From positions 62,001 through 126,000 of the forward strand of contig NZ_FQVJ01000006.1 of NCBI RefSeq assembly GCF_900129125.1: a stretch of 64,000 nt of DNA, in the 5' to 3' direction. Below the pieces are notes generated by a model. The model saw only the letters and a program-made list of their open reading frames with translations, was not told where the DNA came from and ran no database searches. The first letter of the stretch is position 1. Every line of letters begins with the position of its first letter. Below are positions 52,742-61,798 of this stretch, one piece after another. Both the position numbers and the translations under genes were made by a program. The stretch is from Acidocella aminolytica 101 = DSM 11237. Its GTDB lineage: Bacteria; Pseudomonadota; Alphaproteobacteria; Acetobacterales; Acetobacteraceae.

Positions 52742-53530
52742 TCAGAAGCTGGCAGGCAAGGGTTGCTTCAGCCAGGTTTCGCAGATCTTGTTCAGCGTGC
52801 CGTCGGCCTTCGCGGCGGCGATAATCGCATTCACCTTCGCCATCAAAGCAGGCTGGCCCTTATTCACGCCCACATAGCAGGGGGAGCTTTGCAAGATGAA
52901 TTTCAGTTCCGGCTTGCGGGGCGGGTTGCGCGCCATAATCACCGCGACGGTGGAACTGTCCGTGTCGATAAGCTGCGTCTGGCCAGACAGAAATGCCGCA
53001 ATAGTCGACTGGTTGTCGCCATAACGCATGATCTTCGTGCTGGACGGGGCGATCTTGGCCAGTGCCATGTCCTCGATATTGCCGCGCGTCACGGCAACGG
53101 TCATGCCAGCCAAGTCGACGGCGGACTTCACCTTGATATCCGCCGGGCCGAACACCCCGCTGAAGAACGGGGCATAGGCACTAGAGAAGTCGATCACCTT
53201 GGCACGCTCAGAGTTCTTGCCGAGGCTCGAAATGATCAGGTCCACCTTGTTGGTCTGCAGATAGGGGATGCGGTTTTCGGATGTCACCGGCACCATATGC
53301 AGCTTCACGCCCATTTTGGCGGCGATCAACTTGGCCATGTCGATATCATAGCCTTGTAAATTCATGTCCGGTCCCACGAAGCCCCAGGGCGGCAGATCCT
53401 GCGGCACCGCCACGCGCAGCACACCGGATTTCATGATGTTGTCCAGCGTGTCCGCAAAGGCGGCAGGAGCGCCAGTCAAGCTTCCAGCCACGGCAGCGAT
53501 CATGGCGGTAAAATGCCGGCGTGTGGTCAT
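52742..53530 (-). CDS. polar amino acid ABC transporter substrate-binding protein
   Basis: 262 residues, SBP family 3. Tat-like or Sec signal TTRRHFTAMIAAVAGSLTGA ending near AFA, then DTLDNIMKSGVLRVAVPQDL (typical start), GYDIDMAKLIAAKMGVKLHM, TSENRIPYLQTNKVDLIIS and the end LNKICETWLKQPL. Periplasmic, captures a polar or basic amino acid. ATG 53530 was chosen; the frame runs back to 53659. First gene of the four-gene importer operon. Confidence 0.9.
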   Translation of the reverse strand: MTTRRHFTAMIAAVAGSLTGAPAAFADTLDNIMKSGVLRVAVPQDLPPWGFVGPDMNLQGYDIDMAKLIAAKMGVKLHMVPVTSENRIPYLQTNKVDLIISSLGKNSERAKVIDFSSAYAPFFSGVFGPADIKVKSAVDLAGMTVAVTRGNIEDMALAKIAPSSTKIMRYGDNQSTIAAFLSGQTQLIDTDSSTVAVIMARNPPRKPELKFILQSSPCYVGVNKGQPALMAKVNAIIAAAKADGTLNKICETWLKQPLPASF

Positions 53531-54113
53531 AAGTGTGTGTCCCCGATTTGATTTAGTCTTGTGAGCATGAGCAAGAAGGGTGCCAATGGAGAAAAAGGTG
53601 CGCCGGAAACGGGCAAGCCTACGCAGAAACCTTAAGTGGTGAACGCGGCGCCAGGGCACTGCCTATTTTTTAGCTTTTCAGAATCGTGGGCGGACTTGCC
53701 GCCTCACGCGCTTCAGTCTCGCTGCTTAGGGTGCTGGGCACAGTGACCCATCTGTTCATGACAAAACTCTGCGTTACAATGCAGCGGGAGGAACGCTCAC
53801 AGCCGAAGCTAGACTGGTCATGCTGGTTGATATGGAAGCATCATGTTCCATGGCGGACGACAGCTCTGGAGCAAATCCGCGACGGCAAACTCGTTGAGGG
53901 CCGGGCCTTAGTCGGATGAGCAGGTCTCCTTGATGTAGAGCGGTCGTCTCGGTTCGCCGTAAACGGCTTTTTCGAAATCGGACAATCCCCGGGTCAGTTC
54001 GCCAACCTGGGTCGTCATCTGTCGGCACAAACGTTGGCCGCTAATCGCGGCTTACCTTATTTCTCGCTCTAAACCGGACAGGCAGTTACCGGCCCGTCTT
54101 TGCCAAAACGCGG
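53531..54113. other. gene-free stretch with repeat and a 36-codon frame
   Basis: 583 bp. A minus-strand frame 53908-54018 encodes 36 residues beginning MTTQVGELTRGLSDFEKAV and ending ETCSSD; it may be a small gene or remnant, not identified. One module-1 repeat is at 54036-54095. The upstream part should hold the promoter of the amino acid operon. Confidence 0.35.
54036..54095 (+). repeat. interspersed repeat module 1, copy
   Basis: GGCCGCTAATCGCGGCTTAC, then CTTATTTCTCGCTCTAAACC and GGACAGGCAGTTACCGGCCC. It is very close to the copy at 34351-34410. Confidence 0.6.
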
Positions 54114-54782
54114 TCAGCGTTGTACCTCCTCCACCAGTTGCGCGTCGTTATTCGTCGGGCTGTTCACCCGACGGCTGACGGGCCAGGCTTTGAGAATCTC
54201 AACGCCTGCGGGCCGCAACAACCCGCCTGGATCCCCGTCATCATGACCCAGCCATAACGACCAATCCCCCGCTTCCACGATCACCGGCATCCGGTCATGG
54301 ATCGGATGGGCTATTTCGTTGGCGCTGGTCGTGATGAGGGTAAAGCTACGCAGCCTGACGCCACCCTCCCCTTGCCAAACATCCCAAATCCCGGCCAGCA
54401 TCATCGGCGCGCCATCCTGTCGAGCAAAGGCGTAGGGTTGCTTGCCGTCCGGTGCGACTTGCCACTCGTAATAAGCATCCGCCGGCACCAGGCAGCGGTT
54501 ATGGGCAAAAGCGGCTCGGAACATCGGTGATTTCGCCACCGTCTCAGCGCGCGCATTGATCGGTTTGCGCTCGGTATTCGGGTCATCTGCCCAGTGCGGC
54601 ACAAAACCCCAAGTGAGCAGGTCGAGATGCCGCTCTCCCGTTTTGGGGTGACGACGCACCGCCATGGCCTGCTGGCTGGGCGCAATATTCCAACTCGGCG
54701 CCACGTTTGGCACTGGGTTCACCGCCTTGATCATCTGGGCGATTGCCTCGGGTGGCGTGGTACTGACAAACCGTCCGCACAT
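54114..54782 (-). CDS. yedK: SOS response-associated peptidase (YedK/HMCES)
   Basis: 222 residues. Cys2 at the very N-terminus (MCGRFVS) forms the thiazolidine crosslink to abasic sites in single-stranded DNA. NAPSWNIAPSQQAMAVRR-like segment PSWNIAPSQQ, the INARAET motif with catalytic Asn/Glu, and LVPADAYYEWQ are all present, as is the His-rich phrase AHPIHDRMPVIV. It protects replication forks. It is divergent from a wrecked umuDC pair, an SOS-type neighbourhood. Confidence 0.93.
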   Translation of the reverse strand: MCGRFVSTTPPEAIAQMIKAVNPVPNVAPSWNIAPSQQAMAVRRHPKTGERHLDLLTWGFVPHWADDPNTERKPINARAETVAKSPMFRAAFAHNRCLVPADAYYEWQVAPDGKQPYAFARQDGAPMMLAGIWDVWQGEGGVRLRSFTLITTSANEIAHPIHDRMPVIVEAGDWSLWLGHDDGDPGGLLRPAGVEILKAWPVSRRVNSPTNNDAQLVEEVQR

Positions 54783-54896
54783 ACGCGGAGCCTACCGTGC
54801 CATGTCCGGTTTGCAATCCTTGAGTCTTTTTAGCTTGCTGGCACGGCGCGCTCTCGATTTGTTCTCGCCACTGCATTCGGCATACGGAGTTGAGCC

Positions 54897-55079
54897 ATGA
54901 ACTACAACGGGGGCAATACCACCGGCTTTGCCTCCCCCGCCGGAGACAACCTCGAAGGCCGGATCGACCTCGCCGCCATGCTCGACCTCTCGCGCCCCAG
55001 ACGCTATCCGGTGCGTGTCGAGGGGGAGGATGCCGAGATCGGGGCCATGATCACCGGCGTCATCTGCACGCAAGTATAA
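54897..55079 (+). pseudogene. umuD: umuD with internal deletion
   Basis: A 60-codon frame whose start (TGFASPAGDNLEGRIDLAAM) matches the UmuD cleavage-proximal region and whose end (VRVEGEDAEIGAMITGVICT) matches the UmuD C-terminus, normally 'EDxEIWGVVTxVI'. The central S24 peptidase part with catalytic Ser and Lys is absent. The two ends are joined in frame, so this is an internal deletion, not a truncation. A product, if made, cannot process or support polymerase V. Confidence 0.65.
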
Positions 55080-55082
55080 GCC

Positions 55083-55234
55083 ATGCCGGTATTCGGGCTG
55101 ATCGACGGCAACAGCTTTTATGTTCCGCTGAACGGGCATTCGCGCCTGAACTGCACGGCATCCCGCTGGTGGTGCTGGGCAATAATGACGGCTGCGCCAT
55201 CGCCCGCACCTCCGATTATGTGGAATTGAAATAG
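55083..55234 (+). pseudogene. umuC: umuC 5' fragment, frameshifted
   Basis: ATG at 55083, 3 bp after the umuD stop, reads PVFGLIDGNSFYV in one frame. A shift of frame near 55121 then continues CSAERAFAPELHGIPLVVL and GNNDGCAIARTSDYVELK before a stop at 55232-55234. The two parts are the first 50 residues of Y-family polymerase UmuC (GLIDGNxFYVxCE, NNDGCAIAR). The remaining 370 or so residues are gone. A clear relic of a umuDC operon. Confidence 0.75.
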
Positions 55235-55602
55235 CCAATATAAATGGAGCGGATCTCGTCATTGGAGATAGGGTGATCACCCAGGGTTCAAATGGTGCAG
55301 TTCTTGCCCAGGGGCCAAAACTGCACCGTTTGGCCTACCGCATATCTATTGGCCCTGTGGTTGGGGCAGCGGTCGGGTTCTGGCTATCCCGAGGGGAAAC
55401 CAGACTTTCCGCTTACGCCTGCGGCGCCCGAAACTCTACGAAAGTGGAACCGCCGCTTTGGACTAGAAAACAAGATAATCTGCCATTGCCGGTTGCTGAC
55501 TGTACCAGCAGATGACGGCCCACGTGAGAAACTCAAAGACGGAGTACGCCTTATCCAAGATCGGTCATTCATGTTCATGGTCGCGCCGGTCAGTATGACG
55601 GG
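55235..55602. other. gene-free stretch behind the umuC fragment
   Basis: 368 bp between the umuC remnant and the LysE gene end. Open frames on the plus strand show no recognised domain and no umuC sequence continues. Probably scar DNA of the deletion that removed most of umuC. Confidence 0.4.
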
Positions 55603-56208
55603 CTATCGCTTTAATGCCAGCGCTACCCCGGCCCCCATCAGAACTCCACCACCCGCTCGGTTGAATCCACGTCGCACAGAGGGGCGGCGTACCAGTGAAG
55701 ACATCTGGCCTGCCAGTAACGCGTAAAGCAGCGCATTGGTCGCGGCAAGAATGACGAAGGTTCCCACCAAGATTGCACCTTGGCGCAGGAATGAGGCTTC
55801 AGGTGCGATGAACTGCGGCACAAACGCGACAAAGAAGGCGATGCTCTTGGGATTCAGTGCTGTAACCAGATAGGCTTGGCGAAAAGCGGCCCGCGCCTGG
55901 AGGGGAGATGCAGCTTCGGCAGAGATTGGTGCACGCCAAAGCTTCAGCCCAAGATAGGCCAAGTAGATAGCCCCCATCCACTTCAGTAACGTGAAGGCCG
56001 TGGCCGAAGCGCTCAACAGCGCTCCCAACCCGGCCAATGACAGCGTCATGGCAGTCAGATCGCCAAGCGCTACCCCCGCGACGAGCGGCAAAGCGCGTCG
56101 CCTACCTGCTCCTAGAGATTGACCAATCACCAACAGAACCGTTGGCCCGGGGATCATAAGCAGCACGGTGGCAGCGAGGAGAAAGGCAAACCAAGTGTGA
56201 ACTGTCAT
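55603..56208 (-). CDS. LysE/RhtB-family amino acid exporter
   Basis: 201 residues with six membrane segments. RhtB-type features are the start TWFAFLLAATVLLMIPGPTV, the family phrase GVALGDLTAMTLSLAGLGAL, and ALNPKSIAFFVAFVPQFI with the conserved 'NPK' motif. It exports amino acids or homoserine lactone-like compounds. Single gene in its direction, with no obvious Lrp/LysG partner next to it. Confidence 0.9.
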   Translation of the reverse strand: MTVHTWFAFLLAATVLLMIPGPTVLLVIGQSLGAGRRRALPLVAGVALGDLTAMTLSLAGLGALLSASATAFTLLKWMGAIYLAYLGLKLWRAPISAEAASPLQARAAFRQAYLVTALNPKSIAFFVAFVPQFIAPEASFLRQGAILVGTFVILAATNALLYALLAGQMSSLVRRPSVRRGFNRAGGGVLMGAGVALALKR

Positions 56209-56357
56209 ATCGGGATCTCATCCGCCATCATAGGTTCCAGGATTCATGCAACAGAAAAAATTTGTTGGACACAACCCTCTCCGGCCGCTGTCCACTCCGG
56301 AAAGCGGCTTTCGCGACAGCCGACCGACCGCCCCCCGTTCTACCCCCGAAGCCCCTA

Positions 56358-56517
56358 GCCAATATGTGCCTGACAGCTCTGGAGCGGAAAATGAGAGAAG
56401 CGGTCATTGCCTAGTTATGGCAAAGTCGGGCGCATACCTTCCGTCTTATATTTTGGACGGCCCGGGCGGCAAGTCGTTTGGGTGCTTTGGAGCAGAAAAT
56501 AAGATTAGCGCCATTGG
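56358..56517 (-). repeat. composite interspersed repeat cluster, copy 3
   Basis: Inverted relative to the other copies. Module 1 (56484-56517, reverse strand reads GGCGCTAATCTTATTTTCTG), module 2 (56428-56462) with CCGTCTTATATTTTGGACGG at 56441-56460, and a second module 1 (56358-56411) next to it. It lies in the 525-bp gene-free gap 56209-56733, which shows nothing else recognisable. Confidence 0.65.
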
Positions 56518-56733
56518 AAGAGGCGGATCGTTCCGGCAGGACACGACCCATTATGGACATTGAACGCCGTGTCCGTATTTCTTTAAAGCGGGGGATAAGC
56601 AAATTTACGACCTGCCGTAGAGCATGCGTATTGTGGGTTTCATCAGCCTTGTTGAAGTGTCTGTCGTCATATTTTAGGCAGTACATATGCAAGTCAGCTC
56701 CCCGCACTGCCAGCGGGGAGCGTTGCGGTCGTA

Positions 56734-57495
56734 TCAGGTCGGCAGAACGACACTTTTCCCGCCATCGGCCATGGCGATTGAACCAACCATAAAGCTCGCC
56801 CGATCAGACGCTAGAAAGGCGATAATCTCCGCGATCTCAGCGGGCTGTCCGGCGCGGCCAATCGGAGCGTGCTTGCCGTACTCAGCTAGAGCCGAAGGGC
56901 CGTCTTGATGGATGTGGTTCAGAATATTGGTCACGGTATCGCCCGAGCCCACGGCATTCACGCGGATGCCATGATCGATCGCCTCAACGGCGAGTGTCCG
57001 GGTGAACTGGGCAAGCGCGCCCTTGGATGCGGCATAGGCTGAGATTGAGGGGAATGTCTGGAAACAGGCATAAGAACCGACATTGACGATGCTGCCGTTG
57101 CGGTTCGGCAGCATCACGTGCATCGCCTCGCGCGAATGCAGGAACACCCCGCGGATATTGACCGCAAATATCTTGTCCCAGTCCTCAAGTGTCATATCAA
57201 CAACCAGCTTGTTAATGATAATGCCGGCGTTATTGACGAGGATATCCAGCTTTCCGAACTTGGCAACGGCTGTTTCCACGGCCCGTTTTGCGGCTGCTTC
57301 TTCTGTCACGTCTGCAACAAGCGGCACCACCCCGGCTCGGACAAGTTCGTTGACTTTTTCGTCACGGTCCTCGGCGATGACACTGGCACCACGGGCATGT
57401 AGCAGTTCCACTGTGGCACGGCCAATACCGCTGGCAGCGCCAGTAACAATCGCAACCTTGCCTGCAAATTCCGTCGCGCTTGGGGTCTTTTCCAT
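56734..57495 (-). CDS. SDR family oxidoreductase
   Basis: 253 residues. Classical SDR: cofactor motif TGAASGIG, DVTEE acid, NNAGI, catalytic Ser in NVGSYACF and YAASK Tyr/Lys. The end SFMVGSIAMADGGKSVV is typical of FabG-like proteins. NAD(P)-dependent oxidation or reduction of an unknown alcohol/ketone. It lies 98 bp downstream of a LysR gene on the same strand, which may control it. Confidence 0.87.
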   Translation of the reverse strand: MEKTPSATEFAGKVAIVTGAASGIGRATVELLHARGASVIAEDRDEKVNELVRAGVVPLVADVTEEAAAKRAVETAVAKFGKLDILVNNAGIIINKLVVDMTLEDWDKIFAVNIRGVFLHSREAMHVMLPNRNGSIVNVGSYACFQTFPSISAYAASKGALAQFTRTLAVEAIDHGIRVNAVGSGDTVTNILNHIHQDGPSALAEYGKHAPIGRAGQPAEIAEIIAFLASDRASFMVGSIAMADGGKSVVLPT

Positions 57496-57593
57496 AAAAA
57501 GCTCCTTTTATCTCCAAAGGGCCATTTAGAGCGATCACGTCACGAGATTAATACTGAACAAACCGAATGGGTTGTACGGAAAGCAAGGTATAA

Positions 57594-58496
57594 TTAACTT
57601 TGCTTTGCCACCTCCCGAAGGGCGGAGATGAAGGCGGCAGCCGCCGCTGAGCGATGACGCTGGGGCAGATAATAAAGCATGAAGCCGGGGAAGCTCGCGG
57701 AGTAATCAGTCAACAACGCCACTAGCCGCCCATCGTTCAGATAGGGCTGAACCTCGCTCTCAACCCAGAAAGCAATGCCTGCCCCGGCGGCTGCAGCGTC
57801 TATCGTTGCCCGCTGATCGTTGATGATCAGGGGACCGGATACTGGCACGGAAAACCAAGCGCCACGCTCGTAAAATTCCCAGCTATACAGAGCGGCGTGG
57901 CCGGGCCAGCGGAAACAGATGCAGAGGTGATCCCGAAGATCCCTCGGATGTTGCGGAATACCGTGCTGCGCGAGATAGGCGGGTGCCGCAACCGCAATTT
58001 GCCGCAACTCGGATTGCAGTGGGAAGGCGACGACATCTTGTTCGATTAATTCCCCCAGGCGGATCGCAACATCAAATCCACCGGACGCGATATCGATCGC
58101 GGCATCGTCTATTTGAACCTCGACTGTGATTTTTGGAAAGCGTTGGGCAAAGCCGGAGAGAAACGGGCGCAGAAATAGCTCATATCCGAGCCGTTGGGTG
58201 TGCACACTAACTGGCCCGGCTGCTTCGCCGCTGGCTGCGCCAGCCTCTGCGATAGCTGCCTCGATCTCCGCGGAGGCTTCGCTGAATCTGGAGGAAAGCC
58301 TGGCACCGGCCGGGGTTGGGCTGACGCTGCGGGTGGTTCTGTTGAGTAATTGTGTGCCGACCCGCTGCTCAAGGCGGCGGATTGTCTCGCTGAGGGCGGA
58401 GCGGGACACACGCAATTCCCTCGCGGCAGCAACAAAACTGCCCTTATCGATGATACAGCGCAGAGCCCGGAGGTCCGAGTAATTTCCGTCGGTCAT
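57594..58496 (-). CDS. LysR-family transcriptional regulator
   Basis: 300 residues. HTH in ALRCIIDKGSFVAAARELRV then SRSALSETIRRLEQRVGTQL, with RTTRSVSPTPAG at the hinge, typical of the DmlR/CrgA-like subgroup. The effector domain follows (FAQRFPKITVEVQIDDAAID). Same direction as the SDR gene, 98 bp before it. The usual divergent arrangement is absent: behind its start lies only the IS element. Confidence 0.88.
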   Translation of the reverse strand: MTDGNYSDLRALRCIIDKGSFVAAARELRVSRSALSETIRRLEQRVGTQLLNRTTRSVSPTPAGARLSSRFSEASAEIEAAIAEAGAASGEAAGPVSVHTQRLGYELFLRPFLSGFAQRFPKITVEVQIDDAAIDIASGGFDVAIRLGELIEQDVVAFPLQSELRQIAVAAPAYLAQHGIPQHPRDLRDHLCICFRWPGHAALYSWEFYERGAWFSVPVSGPLIINDQRATIDAAAAGAGIAFWVESEVQPYLNDGRLVALLTDYSASFPGFMLYYLPQRHRSAAAAAFISALREVAKQS

Positions 58497-58579
58497 AAGC
58501 TAAGGTTTTAGACGCAATTTTCATCGGTCAACAAGCTTGGCCATTTGAAGTCTATTTAGCGAATTATTCATTCAAAGCG

Positions 58580-59955
58580 ATGGGGTGGACGCCCCCCCTG
58601 ACGGCATCGATGTGCCAAAGTGGAGGTGTTGAAACACTACTGAAGAGGAGGCGTCCGTGGATAAAGTTAGCACAGTTGGTCTTGATTTGGCGAAGTCTGT
58701 TTTTCAGTTGCATGGAGCGGATGCCAAGGGAGCGGTGGTTTTCCGAAAGAAGCTTCGGCAAGATCGTTTGCTGGTCTTCTTCTCGGAGCTGCACCACTGT
58801 CTGGTTGCGATGGAAGCGTGCGCGAGCGCTCATCATTCGGCACGGGAGATCGGCAAGTTTGGGCATGAGGTTCGGTTGATCCCTCCCGCCTACGTGAAGC
58901 CCTTCGTGAAGCGCGGCAAGACTGATGCTGCTGATGCAGAGGCCATTTGCGAAGCCTTTACACGGCCAATGATGAGCTTCGTGACTGTGAAGTCACGCGA
59001 TCAGCAAGCAATCATGTCGTTGCATCGCACGCGGAGCCTTCTGGTCAAGCAGCGTACGCAATCGATCAATATGATGCGGGCGATACTCGCGGAATTTGGC
59101 ATCAACATTCCCGAGGGGCTGGAGCGAGCATTGCAGTTGGCGCGCCAAACAGCCGCCGAGCGGTCGCAAGACGTTCCAGAAGCCGCGGGGGCTATGGTGG
59201 AGATATTGGCTCAGCAGGCGCTGAATACCCATTCACAGATTTTGGACATTGATCGTCGGCTTATGCGCTTGCAGCAATCTGATGAGGTTGCACAACGCCT
59301 GGCTACGATCCCCGGTATAGGTCCTGTTGGCGCCACGGCTCTGGCTGCGGCTGTAGCTGATCCAACGCAGTTCAGATCGGGTCGACATTTTGCGGCTTGG
59401 CTTGGCCTTACGCCGCTCCAAAATTCAAGTGGAGGCAAGGAACAGCAAGGCGGGATTTCAAAGATGGGTGACAAATATCTGCGCCGGCTTCTCGTCATCG
59501 GCGTAACATCACTCGTGCGTCGAGCGAAGTATCAGCCAGAAACAGCGGATCCTCGCCTCGTTGCCCTTCTCGCCGGAAAGCCCGTCCGGGTCGCCACGGT
59601 CGTGATGGCAAACAAAATGGCCAGAATCGTTTGGGCTATATTGTTGCGAGGCGGTGTTTATGAACGCTGCCATGCCCCCATGCTGGCAGCATAACAGGAA
59701 AGGCAAGAGCAAATAGAATTTCAGGAGGTTGTTGGGGCGATGCGAAGTGATGGCGAAACCGGTCAGACCGGGAACAGGGACAACCCAGCGCCATTCCAAG
59801 GCGTCATAGCCTGATAAGCAGATTGGGACCCTATTCGCGGACTCCATCAGGGCCCGCAGTCCATGCCGACTGCATCAACAGGCCGAACAGAAGACTACAC
59901 CCGACCAAAACGCCAAAACGTCAAATCGTGCTTGACAACGCGGGAGCCATCCACA
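58580..59955 (+). mobile_element. IS110-family element, IS1111 group (ends approximate)
   Basis: One transposase gene with about 75 bp in front and about 260 bp of non-coding DNA behind it. The transposase C-terminus (AWLGLTPLQNSSGGKE) is of the IS1111 type. IS1111 elements carry short subterminal inverted repeats and a long right non-coding end; here the left GGGTGGACGCC and, on the reverse strand, right GGATGGCTCCC regions near 58583 and 59950 are only weakly alike, so the ends are estimates. No direct target repeat is expected for this family. Confidence 0.65.
58657..59694 (+). CDS. IS110-family transposase (DEDD type)
   Basis: 345 residues. The N-terminal RuvC-like DEDD domain has Asp in TVGLDLAKSVFQLHG, Glu in AMEACASAHHSAREI and the Asp pair in KRGKTDAADAEAICEA. 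The C-terminal Tnp2 domain has the expected Ser in LQNSSGGKEQQGGISK and the helix-hairpin segment ATIPGIGPVGATALAAAV. The start is GTG with GAGGAGG upstream. The gene looks intact, so the element may be active. In this family an element-encoded bridge RNA directs target choice. Confidence 0.93.
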   Translation: MDKVSTVGLDLAKSVFQLHGADAKGAVVFRKKLRQDRLLVFFSELHHCLVAMEACASAHHSAREIGKFGHEVRLIPPAYVKPFVKRGKTDAADAEAICEAFTRPMMSFVTVKSRDQQAIMSLHRTRSLLVKQRTQSINMMRAILAEFGINIPEGLERALQLARQTAAERSQDVPEAAGAMVEILAQQALNTHSQILDIDRRLMRLQQSDEVAQRLATIPGIGPVGATALAAAVADPTQFRSGRHFAAWLGLTPLQNSSGGKEQQGGISKMGDKYLRRLLVIGVTSLVRRAKYQPETADPRLVALLAGKPVRVATVVMANKMARIVWAILLRGGVYERCHAPMLAA

Positions 59956-60073
59956 GAGGAATGGCAGGTTTTGGCGCAATAAACCAGTTCGTAGACATTC
60001 ATACGCGCTGCTATGGTGGGAAATGCGGAGGTCAATGCTAAATGGTGGCGACACTGGAACGGAGTTAGCTGTA

Positions 60074-61666
60074 ATGTCTCGCTTGGTTGCCCTCGCGGCC
60101 TTCGGCATAACCCTACTGTTTGCCTCGCCATCTGGGGCTGCTCCCTGCGGAAACCTTCCCTGCAATTCGCCATTCTTTCATGCACCCTACAATTCTGCCA
60201 AGTTACTTCAGACCTACAAACGAGTCCGGGCAGCATATTCCCCCACTGAAGAAAGTTGGGAGGTGATGGAGAAGGTTACGGGGCCGCTAGAGGGGGCAGG
60301 CGTCCAAGTCTTGCTCACAGAGGACGGCGGCATCACACCAGCCCAACGCATAGAAATCCTGAACGATTATGGCTTCTGGCTTTACAAGCAAGGCCGAGCC
60401 TTTGACGCTGCTGCTGTGCTTCAGGTTGTGGTGCAGCTAGCTCCGCAACGGGCTGTGGCGTGGTTGAATCTGGGTGACGCTTTCGTGCTGGAATTAGGCA
60501 AGCATGACGGCGCCTTCAATCCCAATCCCAATGAAATCAAATTACCACCCCGGCTGACGTGGTCGGATGGTCAAGCTCTCACACACCAGGCGATAGACGC
60601 CTATAGGCATTATCTTGCGTTAGGGGGCGTTCCCAACGAGCATGTGCAGGACTTTCTCGCCCTCAACCAGCGTAACGCACCGCAAGGCAATGTCTGTGCT
60701 TTCGTCACAGCCTACGCGAATGCCGGTCGTCTCGATGAGTTGGGCATATCCGGCAACGGGCCAATCAACCTCACGGGTGACGGGCGCCCGTACTATGTTT
60801 ACAGCATTATTAATGGCACAGCAGATGTTCCCGGCCTACTAGCATTCACCACGCGCCAGAAGGATGTTGAGGATGACTATATCGGCCAAGAAGGGGCTAA
60901 TACGGAGATATTCTCCCCACTCGACGCGATAGACGGCATCGGGGGCGCGACACAAGGTACCAATCCCGGTGATGATTTGTTTCTTATCGCGTTTAAAACG
61001 AGATATTACGCACTGGACCTCAATTATTCCACCGCCAACAACGCGGTTTACACAGCTCAAGGCAATATTTTACCTACGGTCTCCAAGAAGGCCATCGCAG
61101 CCATCATGGTGGTAAAGCCTGGTCAGGGCATTATCTGTACTGTCACGCCAACGATCAGCCCTAGTCTGGCAAAAAATCTAAACGTGGCTCTCTGCGATCA
61201 ATTCCTTAAAGGTCACCCGTTCGACCAACCGGCACAGAATACGTCGTTGGGGGGAGAGAATATTACACTGGGCCCTCGGGGCTTGGGGGCTGACTATGAT
61301 TTGACCTCTACAACCAGGGCCGACATCGAGAATAATGGTCATCCGGTCGATCTGGCTTATTACGATTTCGAGTCTGGTGCCGGGGCCGGATGCGGCCAAA
61401 AGGGTGTCGTGCCTTTCGATGCGGTGGCACGGGTGGAGAAAGCCGGCCCACTAGATGACGCATTACGAGGTATTCGGATCGACTGCGACAGTGGGCGGGA
61501 TTACGTCATCACCTGGCGGGGCAAGACCTACATAGAGCTTGATCACGGCCCTAATAGGAAGCCAGGAGAAGCACGGGGTGTCGGAATCTATAAAATTAAG
61601 GACGACAGGGTTTATCCAGTCTGCCTTATTGATAATAAATTTACATATAGCATTAAGCATAACTAA
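60074..61666 (+). CDS. secreted protein with TPR-like segment, hypothetical
   Basis: 530 residues. A clear Sec signal peptide (LVALAAFGITLLFASPSGAA) cleaves near SGAA-PC. A helical TPR-like part (about residues 75-130: WLYKQGRAFDAAAVLQVVV, APQRAVAWLNLGDAFVLELG) is followed by a beta-rich C-terminal half with four spaced Cys residues and no recognised enzyme motif. The frame reaches back to 60023, but ATG 60074 begins the signal peptide. It lies between the IS element and the DUF2971 gene. Role unknown. Confidence 0.7.
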   Translation: MSRLVALAAFGITLLFASPSGAAPCGNLPCNSPFFHAPYNSAKLLQTYKRVRAAYSPTEESWEVMEKVTGPLEGAGVQVLLTEDGGITPAQRIEILNDYGFWLYKQGRAFDAAAVLQVVVQLAPQRAVAWLNLGDAFVLELGKHDGAFNPNPNEIKLPPRLTWSDGQALTHQAIDAYRHYLALGGVPNEHVQDFLALNQRNAPQGNVCAFVTAYANAGRLDELGISGNGPINLTGDGRPYYVYSIINGTADVPGLLAFTTRQKDVEDDYIGQEGANTEIFSPLDAIDGIGGATQGTNPGDDLFLIAFKTRYYALDLNYSTANNAVYTAQGNILPTVSKKAIAAIMVVKPGQGIICTVTPTISPSLAKNLNVALCDQFLKGHPFDQPAQNTSLGGENITLGPRGLGADYDLTSTTRADIENNGHPVDLAYYDFESGAGAGCGQKGVVPFDAVARVEKAGPLDDALRGIRIDCDSGRDYVITWRGKTYIELDHGPNRKPGEARGVGIYKIKDDRVYPVCLIDNKFTYSIKHN

Positions 61667-61703
61667 CATTGACGTCTGTAATTAGGAAAGCTGAACCGGT
61701 TTG

Positions 61704-61770
61704 TGAATGACAGCAATGGGTCGAGAGACGACCCGCGGCTTCGTGGGAAAGCGGTCGGTCTGCTTCAGCG
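61704..61770. repeat. GGGTCGGGAGGCG-type interspersed repeat, copy 2
   Basis: GAATGACAGCAATGGGTCGA, then GAGACGACCCGCGG and GGGAAAGCGGTCGGTCTGCT. Same order of blocks as at 26551-26610 and 62802-62890. Confidence 0.5.
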
Positions 61771-61798
61771 AACGAATGGTGATAATGGGCATTGCGCC

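Noticed and set aside
53908-54018. 36-codon minus-strand frame beginning MTTQVGELTRG
   Set aside because: Too short and without clear ribosome binding site or family; mentioned only in the gap description.
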